A stretch of 64,000 nt of DNA. Origin: Thiomicrospira sp. WB1. Its GTDB lineage: Bacteria; Pseudomonadota; Gammaproteobacteria; Thiomicrospirales; Thiomicrospiraceae. Positions 29,985-38,737 of the stretch are shown here, piece by piece. How positions within the stretch are numbered: the stretch's first letter is position 1; each line of letters opens with the position of its first letter. The stretch covers positions 124,001 to 188,000 of the forward strand of contig NZ_LQBN01000002.1 of assembly GCF_001507535.1 (NCBI RefSeq). Direction: 5' to 3'. The translations under genes were made by a program, and so were the position numbers. The notes under the pieces were generated by a model. That model saw only the letters and a program-made list of their open reading frames with translations, had not been told where the DNA came from and did no database searches.

Positions 29985-30344
29985 TTAGACCATTTGCCCC
30001 AGTGCCAATGAAAGCAGCACATAGGCAATCACGGCCAGCATCAGGGCACGTTTAAGGGGGAAACTGTCACGATTTTCATAATAAAGCCGGGCCAGTCTCT
30101 GTCGGGAAGTTTCCGAGCCACGACGTTTGTTTTGATGGCGGTTGATGGTGTTGACCACGTTTTTGAATTGTTTCTGCGCCTTGGGCGGCAGGTTCACTTG
30201 GATTTTGTGCGCGTCCACCGGGCTGCGATCGGCCATGCGGACAGCCAAGCGCATGACGTTGTCCGAATCAAGTTTGGCCAGCTCTTCCTGAAGTTCGGCC
30301 CCTTCCAGATTGAGCAGATAGTAGTCTGATTTTTCTTTGTCCAT
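29985..30344 (-). CDS. hypothetical protein with C-terminal membrane anchor
   Basis: I do not recognise this 119-residue protein. The first 90 residues are polar and predicted helical, with charged stretches such as LEGAELQEELAKLDSDN and NRHQNKRRGSETSRQRLARLYY. The last 20 form one hydrophobic span (ALMLAVIAYVLLSLALG), so it is probably a tail-anchored inner-membrane protein. Codon use matches the neighbours. It converges on the heme oxygenase gene with 28 bp between stops. No clear ribosome-binding site precedes the ATG, but no overlapping alternative is better. Confidence 0.65.
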   Translation of the reverse strand: MDKEKSDYYLLNLEGAELQEELAKLDSDNVMRLAVRMADRSPVDAHKIQVNLPPKAQKQFKNVVNTINRHQNKRRGSETSRQRLARLYYENRDSFPLKRALMLAVIAYVLLSLALGQMV

Positions 30345-30451
30345 GTGTGTAAGAGTCGACCCTGTTTTGCTCGTTTGTCCGTGAATGATCTTGGTTCACT
30401 TAGCCAGCAAAATTATGACCAACTCTGTCTGTGAAGGCAATAAGCGTTACT

Positions 30452-33031
30452 TCATAGATGCGACAAGGCTTTGATCGGCTCCGGGTCATAGCGTTCATCA
30501 TTGGGCGCGTCGGTCAGTTGGAAATCCTGCACTTTGGTTTCCAGAGCCAGTACTTGTTCGATGATAGTGTTAGAGGTACTGGCGACTTCTTCCACCAGCG
30601 CTGCGTTTTGCTGCGTGGCCTCGTCGATGTCGCTTAAGGCCTGGCTGACCTCATTGATGCCAGCGTTTTGTGCACTGAGTGATTCGGTCATTTGGTTGGC
30701 CATTTCAGCGATGTGCTCAATGTGCTGGGTGTTGTGTTCGAATGCTTTAAGCGTGGTTTGTGACAGGGCCATGCCCTGTTTTATGCTTTCGAGGTTGGTT
30801 TCGGTGACGGATTTAATGCTTTGCGCGGCTTCGGCGGATTTTTGCGCCAGGGCGCGCACTTCACCGGCCACGACTGCAAATCCTTTGCCGTTTTCACCCG
30901 CACGAGCGGCCTCGACCGCGGCATTGAGTGCCAGCAGATTGGTTTGAAAGGCAATGGAATCGATCATTTCGGTCATGCCCGCCACGTCACGACTGGCCGT
31001 TTGGATGCGCTGCATGGCTTCCACCATCTTGGCAACCGTTTGCATGCCGGACTGGGCATCGGTTTTGACGGTTTGAGTGGCGTCATTCACCCGTTGTGAG
31101 TGTTGCAGCGAGTGGTCGATGTGCTGAGTCATCACGCCCATTTGCGAGGCGGTTTTTTCAATCAATGCGGCTTGAGACTGCACACGATGATTCAAGTCCT
31201 GATTGCCGGAGCTGATTTCTTTGATGCCATGCACGGCGTGGCCGGACGCCTGACGAACATCACCCAGCATGCGACTGACATTGTCGGCCATGGTGTCGAT
31301 GTGTTCTTTCAGTTCCAGCAGCTTTCCTTTGAATGGGCCGCTCATAGTGTGGGAGAAATTGCCTTCACTAAAGGCCTGCAAGGCTCTGGTTTTGGCATTG
31401 ATGGCGGTTTCTAGGTTGTCGAGCGATTCATTGAGGTAGCGCTGAAGATTGGACAAGTCTCCAGGCATGTTGGCCTGGATTCGTTGTGAGAAGTCCCCTT
31501 CACGCATGGCACGGGTCACAGTGCGAACCTGGTTGATGGCGCTCGATTGCGCCTGCATGGCATGGTGCAGACCGTCCATAACATCCCGGTATTGTCCCAA
31601 ATAGGCCTGGGTGTTCAACTGGGTTGAAAAGTCGCCGCGTTTGAGCGCATCGGCCAGATGCTCAATGTCCTCAAACGCATCAAACACCTGGTGCGAGCTT
31701 TGGTTGACGCTGTCGACCAGTGTGCCCAGGTCGCCTCGGTAGTGTCCTTCAATGGTTTTGTCCAGTTGTCCGTTTGCCTGAGCCTGACTGACCGATTGAA
31801 TTTCATGCAACGCCTGTTGCAGTTCATCGAACAGTTGTTTGATGCTTTGGCTCATATCGACCAGTTCATTGCGTCCCTTCAGGACCCGCCATTGTGAAAA
31901 ATCATTGTGTCTGGCGACATCGGACACCTGGCGGTGCATGGTTTTGAGCGGCCCGACGATGGACTTTATGATGCCGAAGGTGAGCAATAGCATGAGCAGG
32001 CTGCCTGCTAAAGTGCCCCAGCTCAGAATTTCAGCGCTTTGTTCTGCGCGTTGGCTGAAGGCGGTCAATTGCTGCACGCGTTTTGCCTGCAGGTGATTGA
32101 TGATCTGAGTCAGGCGGTTGTTGGCTTCTCGGGTCAGTGCGGCCAGGGTCTGATTGTTGTCTTGAGTGGTGACGATCATATCTTTCAGGTCGCCGAATGC
32201 ATCCACATACTGAGCCCGACTCTCGGCCAGTTGATCGACCGGTGCTTGCGTGTCTTCCGTTTCATTGAGATCACTGAAGAGCCCACCATACTGAGTTTCG
32301 GTTTCTGTCTGGGGTGCATGTTCCTTTTGCAGTCGTTGGATGACGGGACTGAGGCGCTCGCCCAGTCCTTTTTCTTCAAACCGGGACCAGATGGCCGAAT
32401 TTTGGGTAGCAATCATTTTGGCGGCCATTAATTGCGATTGGTTAAGTTGCGCTTCAATTTGCGTCAGATCCTCAAGATCTCGAGTCGTCATGCTATCCAG
32501 GTCGCGAACTTCTGCCAGCGCGCTTTTCAGCTCTGTGGCACTGCGCTCCAGACCAAATTCAATCGTATCCTGAATATTGTTTTTCAGAAAAACGTAAGAG
32601 TTGGTGGCCTTTTTCATGTTGATCAACACCTCGTTCAACGGATACAACTGCTCGATCAAATGACGGTTGGCTTCGGGCGCTTCGATCACTTCGAGCATGC
32701 CGCTGGCGTTGGTCGTGGTTTCTGCCCCCAGTGAATGCAGTAGCTGATTCAGGGCTTCGATTTGCTCACCGATGCGTTCATTGAAGAGTCGGTTTTGTTC
32801 GTCCGACAGCGACAGCAAATAATGGTTCATCGCCTGGATGGTGTCCATTAATCCGGCTTGAAACTGCGTGATCTCGGCGGTTCGGGTCTGTTCCTGCTGT
32901 GCCAGTGAGTGGGTTTGGTTGCGGGTTTCCTGCATCATCAGAAAGCTGAGAGTAAACACACCGGCAAACAGGAGGATAAACAACCCTAAATTGCCCCAGA
33001 GACGCTGGCGGATGGATAAACGGTCAATCAT
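30452..33031 (-). CDS. methyl-accepting chemotaxis protein with multiple HAMP units
   Basis: Chemoreceptor of about 859 residues. Order: span 1 (about 14-35), a helical periplasmic sensor region of about 290 residues, span 2 (about 330-350), a canonical HAMP (IVGPLKTMHRQVSDVARHNDFSQW), then several further HAMP-like units each marked by a short GDFS/GNFS/GQLDKT-type turn, and the signalling domain with hairpin tip IDSIAFQTNLLALNAAVEAA. The coiled coil has conserved methylation-helix character (SSGNQDLNHRVQSQA). I choose the ATG at 33031; the frame extends to a TTG at 33037 too close to GGGG. No CheB/CheR-binding pentapeptide is seen at the C-terminus (ends KALSHL). Ligand unknown. Confidence 0.92.
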   Translation of the reverse strand: MIDRLSIRQRLWGNLGLFILLFAGVFTLSFLMMQETRNQTHSLAQQEQTRTAEITQFQAGLMDTIQAMNHYLLSLSDEQNRLFNERIGEQIEALNQLLHSLGAETTTNASGMLEVIEAPEANRHLIEQLYPLNEVLINMKKATNSYVFLKNNIQDTIEFGLERSATELKSALAEVRDLDSMTTRDLEDLTQIEAQLNQSQLMAAKMIATQNSAIWSRFEEKGLGERLSPVIQRLQKEHAPQTETETQYGGLFSDLNETEDTQAPVDQLAESRAQYVDAFGDLKDMIVTTQDNNQTLAALTREANNRLTQIINHLQAKRVQQLTAFSQRAEQSAEILSWGTLAGSLLMLLLTFGIIKSIVGPLKTMHRQVSDVARHNDFSQWRVLKGRNELVDMSQSIKQLFDELQQALHEIQSVSQAQANGQLDKTIEGHYRGDLGTLVDSVNQSSHQVFDAFEDIEHLADALKRGDFSTQLNTQAYLGQYRDVMDGLHHAMQAQSSAINQVRTVTRAMREGDFSQRIQANMPGDLSNLQRYLNESLDNLETAINAKTRALQAFSEGNFSHTMSGPFKGKLLELKEHIDTMADNVSRMLGDVRQASGHAVHGIKEISSGNQDLNHRVQSQAALIEKTASQMGVMTQHIDHSLQHSQRVNDATQTVKTDAQSGMQTVAKMVEAMQRIQTASRDVAGMTEMIDSIAFQTNLLALNAAVEAARAGENGKGFAVVAGEVRALAQKSAEAAQSIKSVTETNLESIKQGMALSQTTLKAFEHNTQHIEHIAEMANQMTESLSAQNAGINEVSQALSDIDEATQQNAALVEEVASTSNTIIEQVLALETKVQDFQLTDAPNDERYDPEPIKALSHL

Positions 33032-33059
33032 AAACAAACCCCAAAAAGACTGCTACAAT
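33031..33059 (+). promoter_or_regulatory. Probable sigma-70 promoter for the MYG1-like gene
   Basis: TAAACA (33031-33036) and TACAAT (33054-33059) with a 17-bp spacer; TGC before the -10 adds an extended -10 element. It lies 110 bp upstream of the start at 33170 and overlaps the divergent chemoreceptor start codon. Confidence 0.5.
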
Positions 33060-33169
33060 GCGAGCTAATTATGCACAGCGCGTTTTTCCTCTGGGTGAGG
33101 CTTTGATGACAGACTTATGACAGCCGGATGACAAGCGTCTGTAACGAGGGATAAAGGAAGTTTAAATTT

Positions 33170-34009
33170 ATGATTGTGACCCATTCAGGTCGGTTTCATG
33201 CCGATGAAGTGTTTGCACTGGCGATGCTAAAAAGACTGGATAACCGCCCGGTGGTTCGTTCCCGTGATCCAGAGGTGATCCGCCAGGCAGATCTGGTGCT
33301 TGATGTGGGCGCTGAATACGACCCGGATCGAGGGCGCTTTGACCACCATCAAAACAGTTTCACCTTGACGCGGGAAGATAGCACGCCATACGCCACCGCA
33401 GGGTTGATCTGGTTACATTTCGGGGAAGCCATACTCAAAAAAACCGAGCTGGAGACGCAAGACCAGCGCATTTATGCGCGAGATTGGGTCGATCAGAAAC
33501 TGATCAAGGACATTGATGCGGTGGATAATGGAGTGTTTGCCGACAGTCCGAGGCCGTCGATCTCCATGGTGATCGGGATGATGAATGCCAGTTCAAGCGA
33601 TGATGAAGTCCTGCAGACTGCCGCCTTTGAAAAAGCGGTGGCGATGGCGGACGACATCCTGAATAACTTCATTGCTGCAGCGGTCAAGGAAGCCGTTGCA
33701 CTGCCCGCTCTGCTCAATGCGTTGGCGCAGTTGGATGAAGGCGTTATGGTCTTGGACGAAGCCTTGCCGTTTAAAGATTTTATTCGCCACTATCCGCAAA
33801 TCCGCCGTGTTGTCTACCCAAAAGGTGAAGAAGGGTACGGGGTCTACTGCAATCAGGCTGAGAACCACTTGCCTGAACGTTTTCGCGGTTTGCGCGGTGA
33901 CTCACTGGTGGCCGTCTCCGGGTTCGAGGATGCCATCTTTTGCCACAAAACCGGTTTTATGTGTGTGATGGGGAACTTTGACAGCGCCATGGCCATGGCC
34001 AAAAGCTGA
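33170..34009 (+). CDS. MYG1 family (UPF0160) metal-dependent hydrolase
   Basis: A 279-residue member of the MYG1/GAMM1 family. MYG1 proteins are DHH-superfamily related and the eukaryotic member is reported as a 3'-5' RNA exonuclease. The metal-binding signatures are clear: THSGRFHADEVFALA at the N-terminus, LVLDVGAEYDPDRGRFDHHQNSF, and the downstream KDIDAVDNG. A C-terminal region with WGxNxxGD-like GLRGDSLVAVSGFEDAIFCHKTGF completes the family pattern. It stands alone between a divergent chemoreceptor and tRNA-Ser, with its own promoter. Confidence 0.88.
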   Translation: MIVTHSGRFHADEVFALAMLKRLDNRPVVRSRDPEVIRQADLVLDVGAEYDPDRGRFDHHQNSFTLTREDSTPYATAGLIWLHFGEAILKKTELETQDQRIYARDWVDQKLIKDIDAVDNGVFADSPRPSISMVIGMMNASSSDDEVLQTAAFEKAVAMADDILNNFIAAAVKEAVALPALLNALAQLDEGVMVLDEALPFKDFIRHYPQIRRVVYPKGEEGYGVYCNQAENHLPERFRGLRGDSLVAVSGFEDAIFCHKTGFMCVMGNFDSAMAMAKS

Positions 34010-34035
34010 ATTTATTGATTTCCGCTTTGCTTTGC

Positions 34036-34064
34036 TTGGATTTATCGGTCAAAGGGGCTATAAT
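34036..34064 (+). promoter_or_regulatory. Sigma-70 promoter of tRNA-Ser
   Basis: TTGGAT (34036-34041), 17-bp spacer, perfect TATAAT (34059-34064), then the GC-rich discriminator GCGCCG, as expected for a stringently controlled stable-RNA promoter. The tRNA begins 16 bases after the -10. Confidence 0.75.
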
Positions 34065-34079
34065 GCGCCGCATCAATAC

Positions 34080-34170
34080 AGAGGGGTGTCTGAGCGGTCG
34101 AAGGAGCTCGCCTGGAAAGCGGGTATAGGTTAATAGCCTATCGAGGGTTCGAATCCCTTCCCCTCTGCCA
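34080..34170 (+). tRNA. tRNA-Ser (anticodon GGA)
   Basis: A 91-nt class II tRNA: acceptor stem AGAGGGG/CCCCTCT, discriminator G, encoded CCA. Anticodon stem CTCGC/GCGGG encloses loop CTGGAAA, anticodon GGA, reading UCC and UCU. A long variable arm (TATAGGTTAATAGCCTA) and T-arm GAGGG-TTCGAAT-CCCTT are present. Confidence 0.96.
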
Positions 34171-34204
34171 TACATAGAATCGTCAGCCATCGCTGATGTT
34201 CGCG

Positions 34205-34240
34205 AAAGCCCCGGGAGCAGCGCTTCCGGGGCTTTTTTTT
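34205..34240 (+). terminator. Rho-independent terminator after tRNA-Ser
   Basis: Stem AAAGCCCCGG/CCGGGGCTTT with an 11-base loop and at least eight T, 34 bases beyond the tRNA CCA end. Confidence 0.85.
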
Positions 34241-34333
34241 ATGTCTGATTACCGATTTTCTGTGTTGTTTAAACAGGGTGATCCGGCATTGATCTGCATA
34301 GAACGGTGTTTTCATAAAGGAATGCTTTGTGGG

Positions 34334-36349
34334 TTAGATGGCCGTAAACATCAGAGCAATGATGTCATGGTCATAGCCATCGCCGTTTTTGTATTCCCGG
34401 TAACCTTCGCCCACACGATAACCGACTAGGCATGGTTTTTCGTCCCATTGCCAGAATATGGTGTCGTTGGTCCCTTTTTCCGCATCCAGAATTTCTTTCG
34501 GAGTGTTTAACGTGGAGCCAATTTCGATTTCGTCCGAGGTGTTTGAAATCACCAGGCCACTTCGATCAATCAAAACGCTTGAAGTGACGTCATTGAGAAT
34601 GGCATTGGCATAGTTAGGCTCGCTGTCGACCAGCATGGCTTTGAACTCTGGCTGGCTGTCAAAGACCAGGGCAATGCCGCCCACATTGCTGTCCAGATTG
34701 TGCCAATCTTTGACAGCCGCATGATAAAGGTAGGTGTATCCCCCTTCATAGAGTTCACTTTTGTGAAAATCGGAGACCACATATTGTTGGGTGTCACTCA
34801 ATCTCAGGCAGCGTGAAACGTCCTGTGGATTAGGCATGACTGTCCCGATCCGCTCCGACTCCGAGGGATTGGACACCGCCAGGATTTTGCCGCTGCGATC
34901 ATACAGCAGGATGTTGGTATAAACGGTGTACAACTGATTGATATAGGCCAGTATGTCACACAGACGCGTTGTATCCTTTTCGGTCAAGGTCTGTCCCTGA
35001 TTGTGTTCACTCAAAAGCTGGCGGAAGGTACTGTTGAGTGCCCACCAGCGACAATCATTTGCACGCTCGTAGAGGTTGCGATCCATGATTTCCACTGCCA
35101 GCGCGGCACTGAAAGCTACTTTGCTCTGAATGGTTTTGACCAGGACGTTATGAATATGGTGAATGAAGCGTACGAAAATTTCTTGAATGTCACGGCTGAT
35201 CGACTGGAAATTGTCCAGGATGGGCAAAAAAGCTTTGACATCACGTTTGAGAGAAATAATTTTGCCGTTCAAAATGACGATCAACAGCAAATTGCTGACT
35301 TTGAGGTTCATTTCTTCCAAGTCGGTCAGGTACAAAGGAGATGCTTGCTCAATCACAACATCCAATGACTTGAGTTCACTTTTATCACGGAAAGCGACCT
35401 GGCTTGGCACCGCAACATAGCCGAACCACGGCAGTCCGTGAAATCCCTGGTAACCATGGGTTCGGGTAGCATAATGCAAGGTTTCGCCATCACGAACCGC
35501 CATCTCAAAGCCATCGGGCTGTTTAACCTGTTGTCGGCCGGGCGCATGTTGCTGTGGTGAATTGGACGACAGAATCTGGCCTTTGTCGTTGAGCAGCATA
35601 ATGGCGAAGGTTTCGTCACTGCCAAGCACCGGGTAAAGTCGGTCCAGCTCGTCGTCCAGGTTGAAACTCAAGCACAAGACGCCAACCGTCTGAAGATGCC
35701 CGTTTTGTTCGGATTGAATTTTTTTGGCATAGATCAGGCTGTTTGGTTTGTTGGGAAACAGGTCCGAATAGCGATAAACTTCCGTGTACTCCTGATCTGA
35801 GTGGAGGGCTTCCTGAATGATGGGGTCATGGCTGTGCGTGACAGGGTTGTTGTCGTCAAGTTTGGCCCGAACCTGTCCTTGGGGAGTGAGCAGCAAAACG
35901 TCGTCGTACACACTGTATTTCGCCACGTATTCTTCGATTCTCTGGTGGATGAATCGTTGATCTTCTTCCGTGACCTCATCGCGTTCCATGAAGGCGACCA
36001 GATCATCATCCGTCGCCAAAAAACCCACATCGGCTGTCCGTTCAAAAAGGTTACGAATTAAAATGTCGATGGCGGCCTGAGCCTTGAGTTGTATCTCACT
36101 GGTGGCTTGATTGAGATAGCGGCCTACCAGCTCCTGAATCATCCGGTCGCGTAAATGCTGGAATTCGGTCTGGGTTTCAACGATGGAGTCCAGCAGCTGA
36201 TCATCCATGTTTTCATTGTTAATCTTTCCAACCATCGCAACGGTGGTCCAGGACAGGTCCTGATGCTCCAGTTCTGACACATACTTTTGTACTTCCGGCA
36301 GGTATCGGATGTAGGATTTGATTTGATCAGATGTAAGCAGGTCTTGCAA
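34334..36349 (-). CDS. cytoplasmic double-Cache sensor-like protein without output domain
   Basis: About 671 residues. Two halves share a plan: a helical segment containing NLFERTADVGFLATD in the first half and NLYERANDCRWWALN in the second, each followed by a Cache/PAS-like region with turns such as DDVLLLTPQGQVRAKLDD and NILLYDRSGKILAVSNPSE. A third Cache-like piece, SVLIDRSGLVISNTSDEIEIGSTL, ends the protein. I see no signal peptide, no clear spans, and no HAMP, kinase, GGDEF or MA domain. The frame is open to a TTG at 36412, but the TTG at 36349 has AAGGA nine bases upstream and I prefer it. It probably senses a small ligand or serves as a chemotaxis/regulatory partner. The roughly 280 bases upstream of this start hold no feature I can name. 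Confidence 0.6.
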   Translation of the reverse strand: MQDLLTSDQIKSYIRYLPEVQKYVSELEHQDLSWTTVAMVGKINNENMDDQLLDSIVETQTEFQHLRDRMIQELVGRYLNQATSEIQLKAQAAIDILIRNLFERTADVGFLATDDDLVAFMERDEVTEEDQRFIHQRIEEYVAKYSVYDDVLLLTPQGQVRAKLDDNNPVTHSHDPIIQEALHSDQEYTEVYRYSDLFPNKPNSLIYAKKIQSEQNGHLQTVGVLCLSFNLDDELDRLYPVLGSDETFAIMLLNDKGQILSSNSPQQHAPGRQQVKQPDGFEMAVRDGETLHYATRTHGYQGFHGLPWFGYVAVPSQVAFRDKSELKSLDVVIEQASPLYLTDLEEMNLKVSNLLLIVILNGKIISLKRDVKAFLPILDNFQSISRDIQEIFVRFIHHIHNVLVKTIQSKVAFSAALAVEIMDRNLYERANDCRWWALNSTFRQLLSEHNQGQTLTEKDTTRLCDILAYINQLYTVYTNILLYDRSGKILAVSNPSESERIGTVMPNPQDVSRCLRLSDTQQYVVSDFHKSELYEGGYTYLYHAAVKDWHNLDSNVGGIALVFDSQPEFKAMLVDSEPNYANAILNDVTSSVLIDRSGLVISNTSDEIEIGSTLNTPKEILDAEKGTNDTIFWQWDEKPCLVGYRVGEGYREYKNGDGYDHDIIALMFTAI

Positions 36350-36629
36350 TGTACCGGTTCCTTGTTGAGAGTGTTGACAATTTGAGCCAATATTGAGCAA
36401 ATAATAAGCCAAAATGAAAAATTGCTTGGGTATCAGCTCTAGCCGGTTGATGTCAGCCTTTTTAGCTCACGGCCAAGCGTGTGTCTTGTGTGAAAAAGGG
36501 GAAACCTGTCCTGTTATCGGTGCATCTTGGGGCACAAGGCTCGTCACGCCGACGGGTCTGGGGAGGGTCTTCAGGCAGGCATTTTTTTCAGATGGCAGGC
36601 TTTGGCTCCTGTCCACCTAATTCGTCCTC

Positions 36630-37574
36630 TCAATCTTCGATCACATCGCGGTGAGGTTTTTCCATGGCAATGTAAAGGCCGGAGCCGATGATCACGGCCG
36701 CGCCGACAAAGGTGAGTAAATCGGGCCATTCCTGAAACAGCCACCAACCGAAAAAAACGGCCCCCAGAATTTCCAGATACTGTAGAGGCGCGAGCACACT
36801 GGCGCTGGCGTAGGTGAAGGCCAGAGCAATCAATACATGCGCAAACGCGGCCAGCAGCCCCAGTAAACCCAGAAGGCCCCATTGAGCTGGCGTGGGCCAG
36901 TTGAGATCAGTCAGTGAGATCGATGTGGCTTGTCCCAAGCCGAGAAACAGTAGCATCAGTGATGCGGCGGCCAGGCTGATCATCAACTGCAGACGCACCG
37001 ATTTCTGCAAACCATTGGCCGCTTCGGGCCAATGGTCCGGATCAGGGGTGTCGCGCAAAGCGCGGGTCAAAGTCAGGTAAGCGGCATAAGCGGTCGCAGA
37101 CAGAAGGGGCAATAAGCTCGCCCAGCCATAGGCTTCGATGTTGGGGCGAATCACGATCAGCGCACCGATCAGACCGACGGTGACGGCGACCCAGCGCTTG
37201 ACGGTGACCGTCTCCTTCAGAAAAAGTCTGGAAAAGAGCACCAGAATCAAAGGTTCCACAAAGAAAATGGCGATGTTGTTGGCCAGTGGCAAATAAGTCA
37301 GGCCCCAGAATAAAAAAAGAATCGAGGCAGCGATCAGTGCGCCAAGGAGCCAGTCACGAAATTTGAGGCCTTGCAACCAGACCCCTTGGTGACGCCACCA
37401 CAGCCATAAGGGCAGGAGCAACAGGCATTGAATCACAAAGCGCGTGGTGCTGATTTGCCCCACGGACAAGCTTTGGCTCAATAATTTGGCAATGGCGTCG
37501 GAGGCGGGGATGCTCATGACCGCAATGGTCATCCAGATCAGACCGCGCCACTGGGAGGTGGCCGGCGAGCTCAT
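36630..37574 (-). CDS. DMT/EamA family transporter
   Basis: A 314-residue inner-membrane protein with ten predicted spans in two EamA repeats, the usual layout of drug/metabolite transporters. Conserved features include PASDAIAKLL in the first span and FVEPLILVLFSRLFLKE at the end of the fourth; the matching point of repeat two is APLQYLEILGAVFFGWWLF. The substrate cannot be read from sequence. The start overlaps the mvaS stop by 4 bp (ATGA), so it is translated as the last gene of the mevalonate operon, which may hint at a related small metabolite. Confidence 0.88.
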   Translation of the reverse strand: MSSPATSQWRGLIWMTIAVMSIPASDAIAKLLSQSLSVGQISTTRFVIQCLLLLPLWLWWRHQGVWLQGLKFRDWLLGALIAASILFLFWGLTYLPLANNIAIFFVEPLILVLFSRLFLKETVTVKRWVAVTVGLIGALIVIRPNIEAYGWASLLPLLSATAYAAYLTLTRALRDTPDPDHWPEAANGLQKSVRLQLMISLAAASLMLLFLGLGQATSISLTDLNWPTPAQWGLLGLLGLLAAFAHVLIALAFTYASASVLAPLQYLEILGAVFFGWWLFQEWPDLLTFVGAAVIIGSGLYIAMEKPHRDVIED

Positions 37575-38737
37575 GCGCGGCGCTGGTAGCGTCGAATGGC
37601 GTGCCCGATCCCTGCCAGCCGGTAGGCCCCACGATTGTGAACCTCGAATGCGACGTTGTCCGGGTCGGTGATCGTCGGGTAATAAAAATCGAGATATTGT
37701 TGGTAGTTCAAGGGCGTGCGGGCATCAATTTGTGCCTGATGGCTTTGGCGCATCAATACGTCCTGATAGCCGTGTTGGATAACGCCGGTTAAAAATTCGG
37801 CGACGCAACCGGAGCCATAGCTGAATAATCCAAAGCGCTTCTCGGTCAGATCGCCCGGGGCGTTGTCCAGAAATGAACAAAAACCAATAAAAAGCGAGGC
37901 ACTGTAGCTGTTGCCCAGAACACGGTTGTAGCGCTGGCCGGGCTGGATCTGGGCAAAAAAACGTTCTTTGTCCAATGTCATACCGGCCACTTTGGTCAGG
38001 GCCTTGTGTGCTTTTTCCGACATGCGTGAAAAAGGAATGTGGTAACAGAACGCATCAATCTGTTCAAAGCGTCGTCCGGTTTGCGATACAAAATGTTGCC
38101 AGGCCTGCTTGAGGCTGTTGAGGTAAACCTTGGTTGAGTATTTGCCGTCCACCAGTGCGGTGGTGCGGTGATTGGGGCGCCAGAAATCCATCACGTCTTC
38201 GGTGTAGTAGCCCGAACCGGGTTCGATTGCCAGAATACGGGGCTCGGCTTTGACCAGCATGGCCACCGCGCCACAGCCTTGGGTGGCTTCACCAGAGGAG
38301 TCGACGTCATATTTGGCGATGTCGGCGGCGATCACCAGAATCTGTTCTTTGGGGTTGGCTTTGACCAGTGCGCAAGCCATTTGCAGGGCCGCGGTGCCGC
38401 CGTAGCAGGCGTGTTTGAGCTCCACGGTACGACAATGCGGCGACAGTCCCAGCAAACCATGCAAATAGGTGCCGGCGGATTTGGACTGATCGACCCCGGA
38501 CTCGGTGGCAAACAGCACGCTGCTGATGGCATCAGGATTGATCTGGTCGAGGATTGGGCGCGCGGCTTTGGCCGCCAGCGTCACAATGTCTTCGTCCGGC
38601 GGGGCGATTGACATTTTTTCCTGACCGATCCCGATGGTGTATTTTTCCAGTTCGGTGCCTTTTTCCTGAGCAAAGGTGTCCAGCCCCAGGTAATAATCGG
38701 CCGTGGCAAAATGTATTAGATCGATCCCAACCGTCAT
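37571..38737 (-). CDS. mvaS: hydroxymethylglutaryl-CoA synthase
   Basis: Condenses acetyl-CoA with acetoacetyl-CoA to HMG-CoA, the first committed step of the mevalonate route to isopentenyl diphosphate. The 388 residues match bacterial MvaS in length, and the catalytic triad is in the same numbering as described for Gram-positive enzymes: E79 (FATESG), C111 (HACYGGTAAL) and H233 (YHIPFSRM). Coupled to fni upstream and to the permease downstream by 4-bp overlaps. The mevalonate pathway is unusual in gammaproteobacteria, most of which use the MEP pathway. Confidence 0.95.
   Translation of the reverse strand: MTVGIDLIHFATADYYLGLDTFAQEKGTELEKYTIGIGQEKMSIAPPDEDIVTLAAKAARPILDQINPDAISSVLFATESGVDQSKSAGTYLHGLLGLSPHCRTVELKHACYGGTAALQMACALVKANPKEQILVIAADIAKYDVDSSGEATQGCGAVAMLVKAEPRILAIEPGSGYYTEDVMDFWRPNHRTTALVDGKYSTKVYLNSLKQAWQHFVSQTGRRFEQIDAFCYHIPFSRMSEKAHKALTKVAGMTLDKERFFAQIQPGQRYNRVLGNSYSASLFIGFCSFLDNAPGDLTEKRFGLFSYGSGCVAEFLTGVIQHGYQDVLMRQSHQAQIDARTPLNYQQYLDFYYPTITDPDNVAFEVHNRGAYRLAGIGHAIRRYQRRA

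Noticed and set aside
29985-30344. Assignment of the small tail-anchored protein to the YjgA/DUF615 family
   Set aside because: Size is similar, but the sequence pattern and the terminal membrane span do not fit that family.
34196-34429. A 77-codon plus-strand ORF after tRNA-Ser
   Set aside because: It runs through the tRNA-Ser terminator and overlaps the 3' end of the Cache gene antisense; no ribosome-binding site.
36413-36629. Possible riboswitch or small ORF between the Cache protein and the DMT permease (GGGGAAACCTGTCC and nearby hairpins)
   Set aside because: The sequence does not match the cobalamin or c-di-GMP riboswitch cores on either strand, and the 68-codon frame shows no family features.
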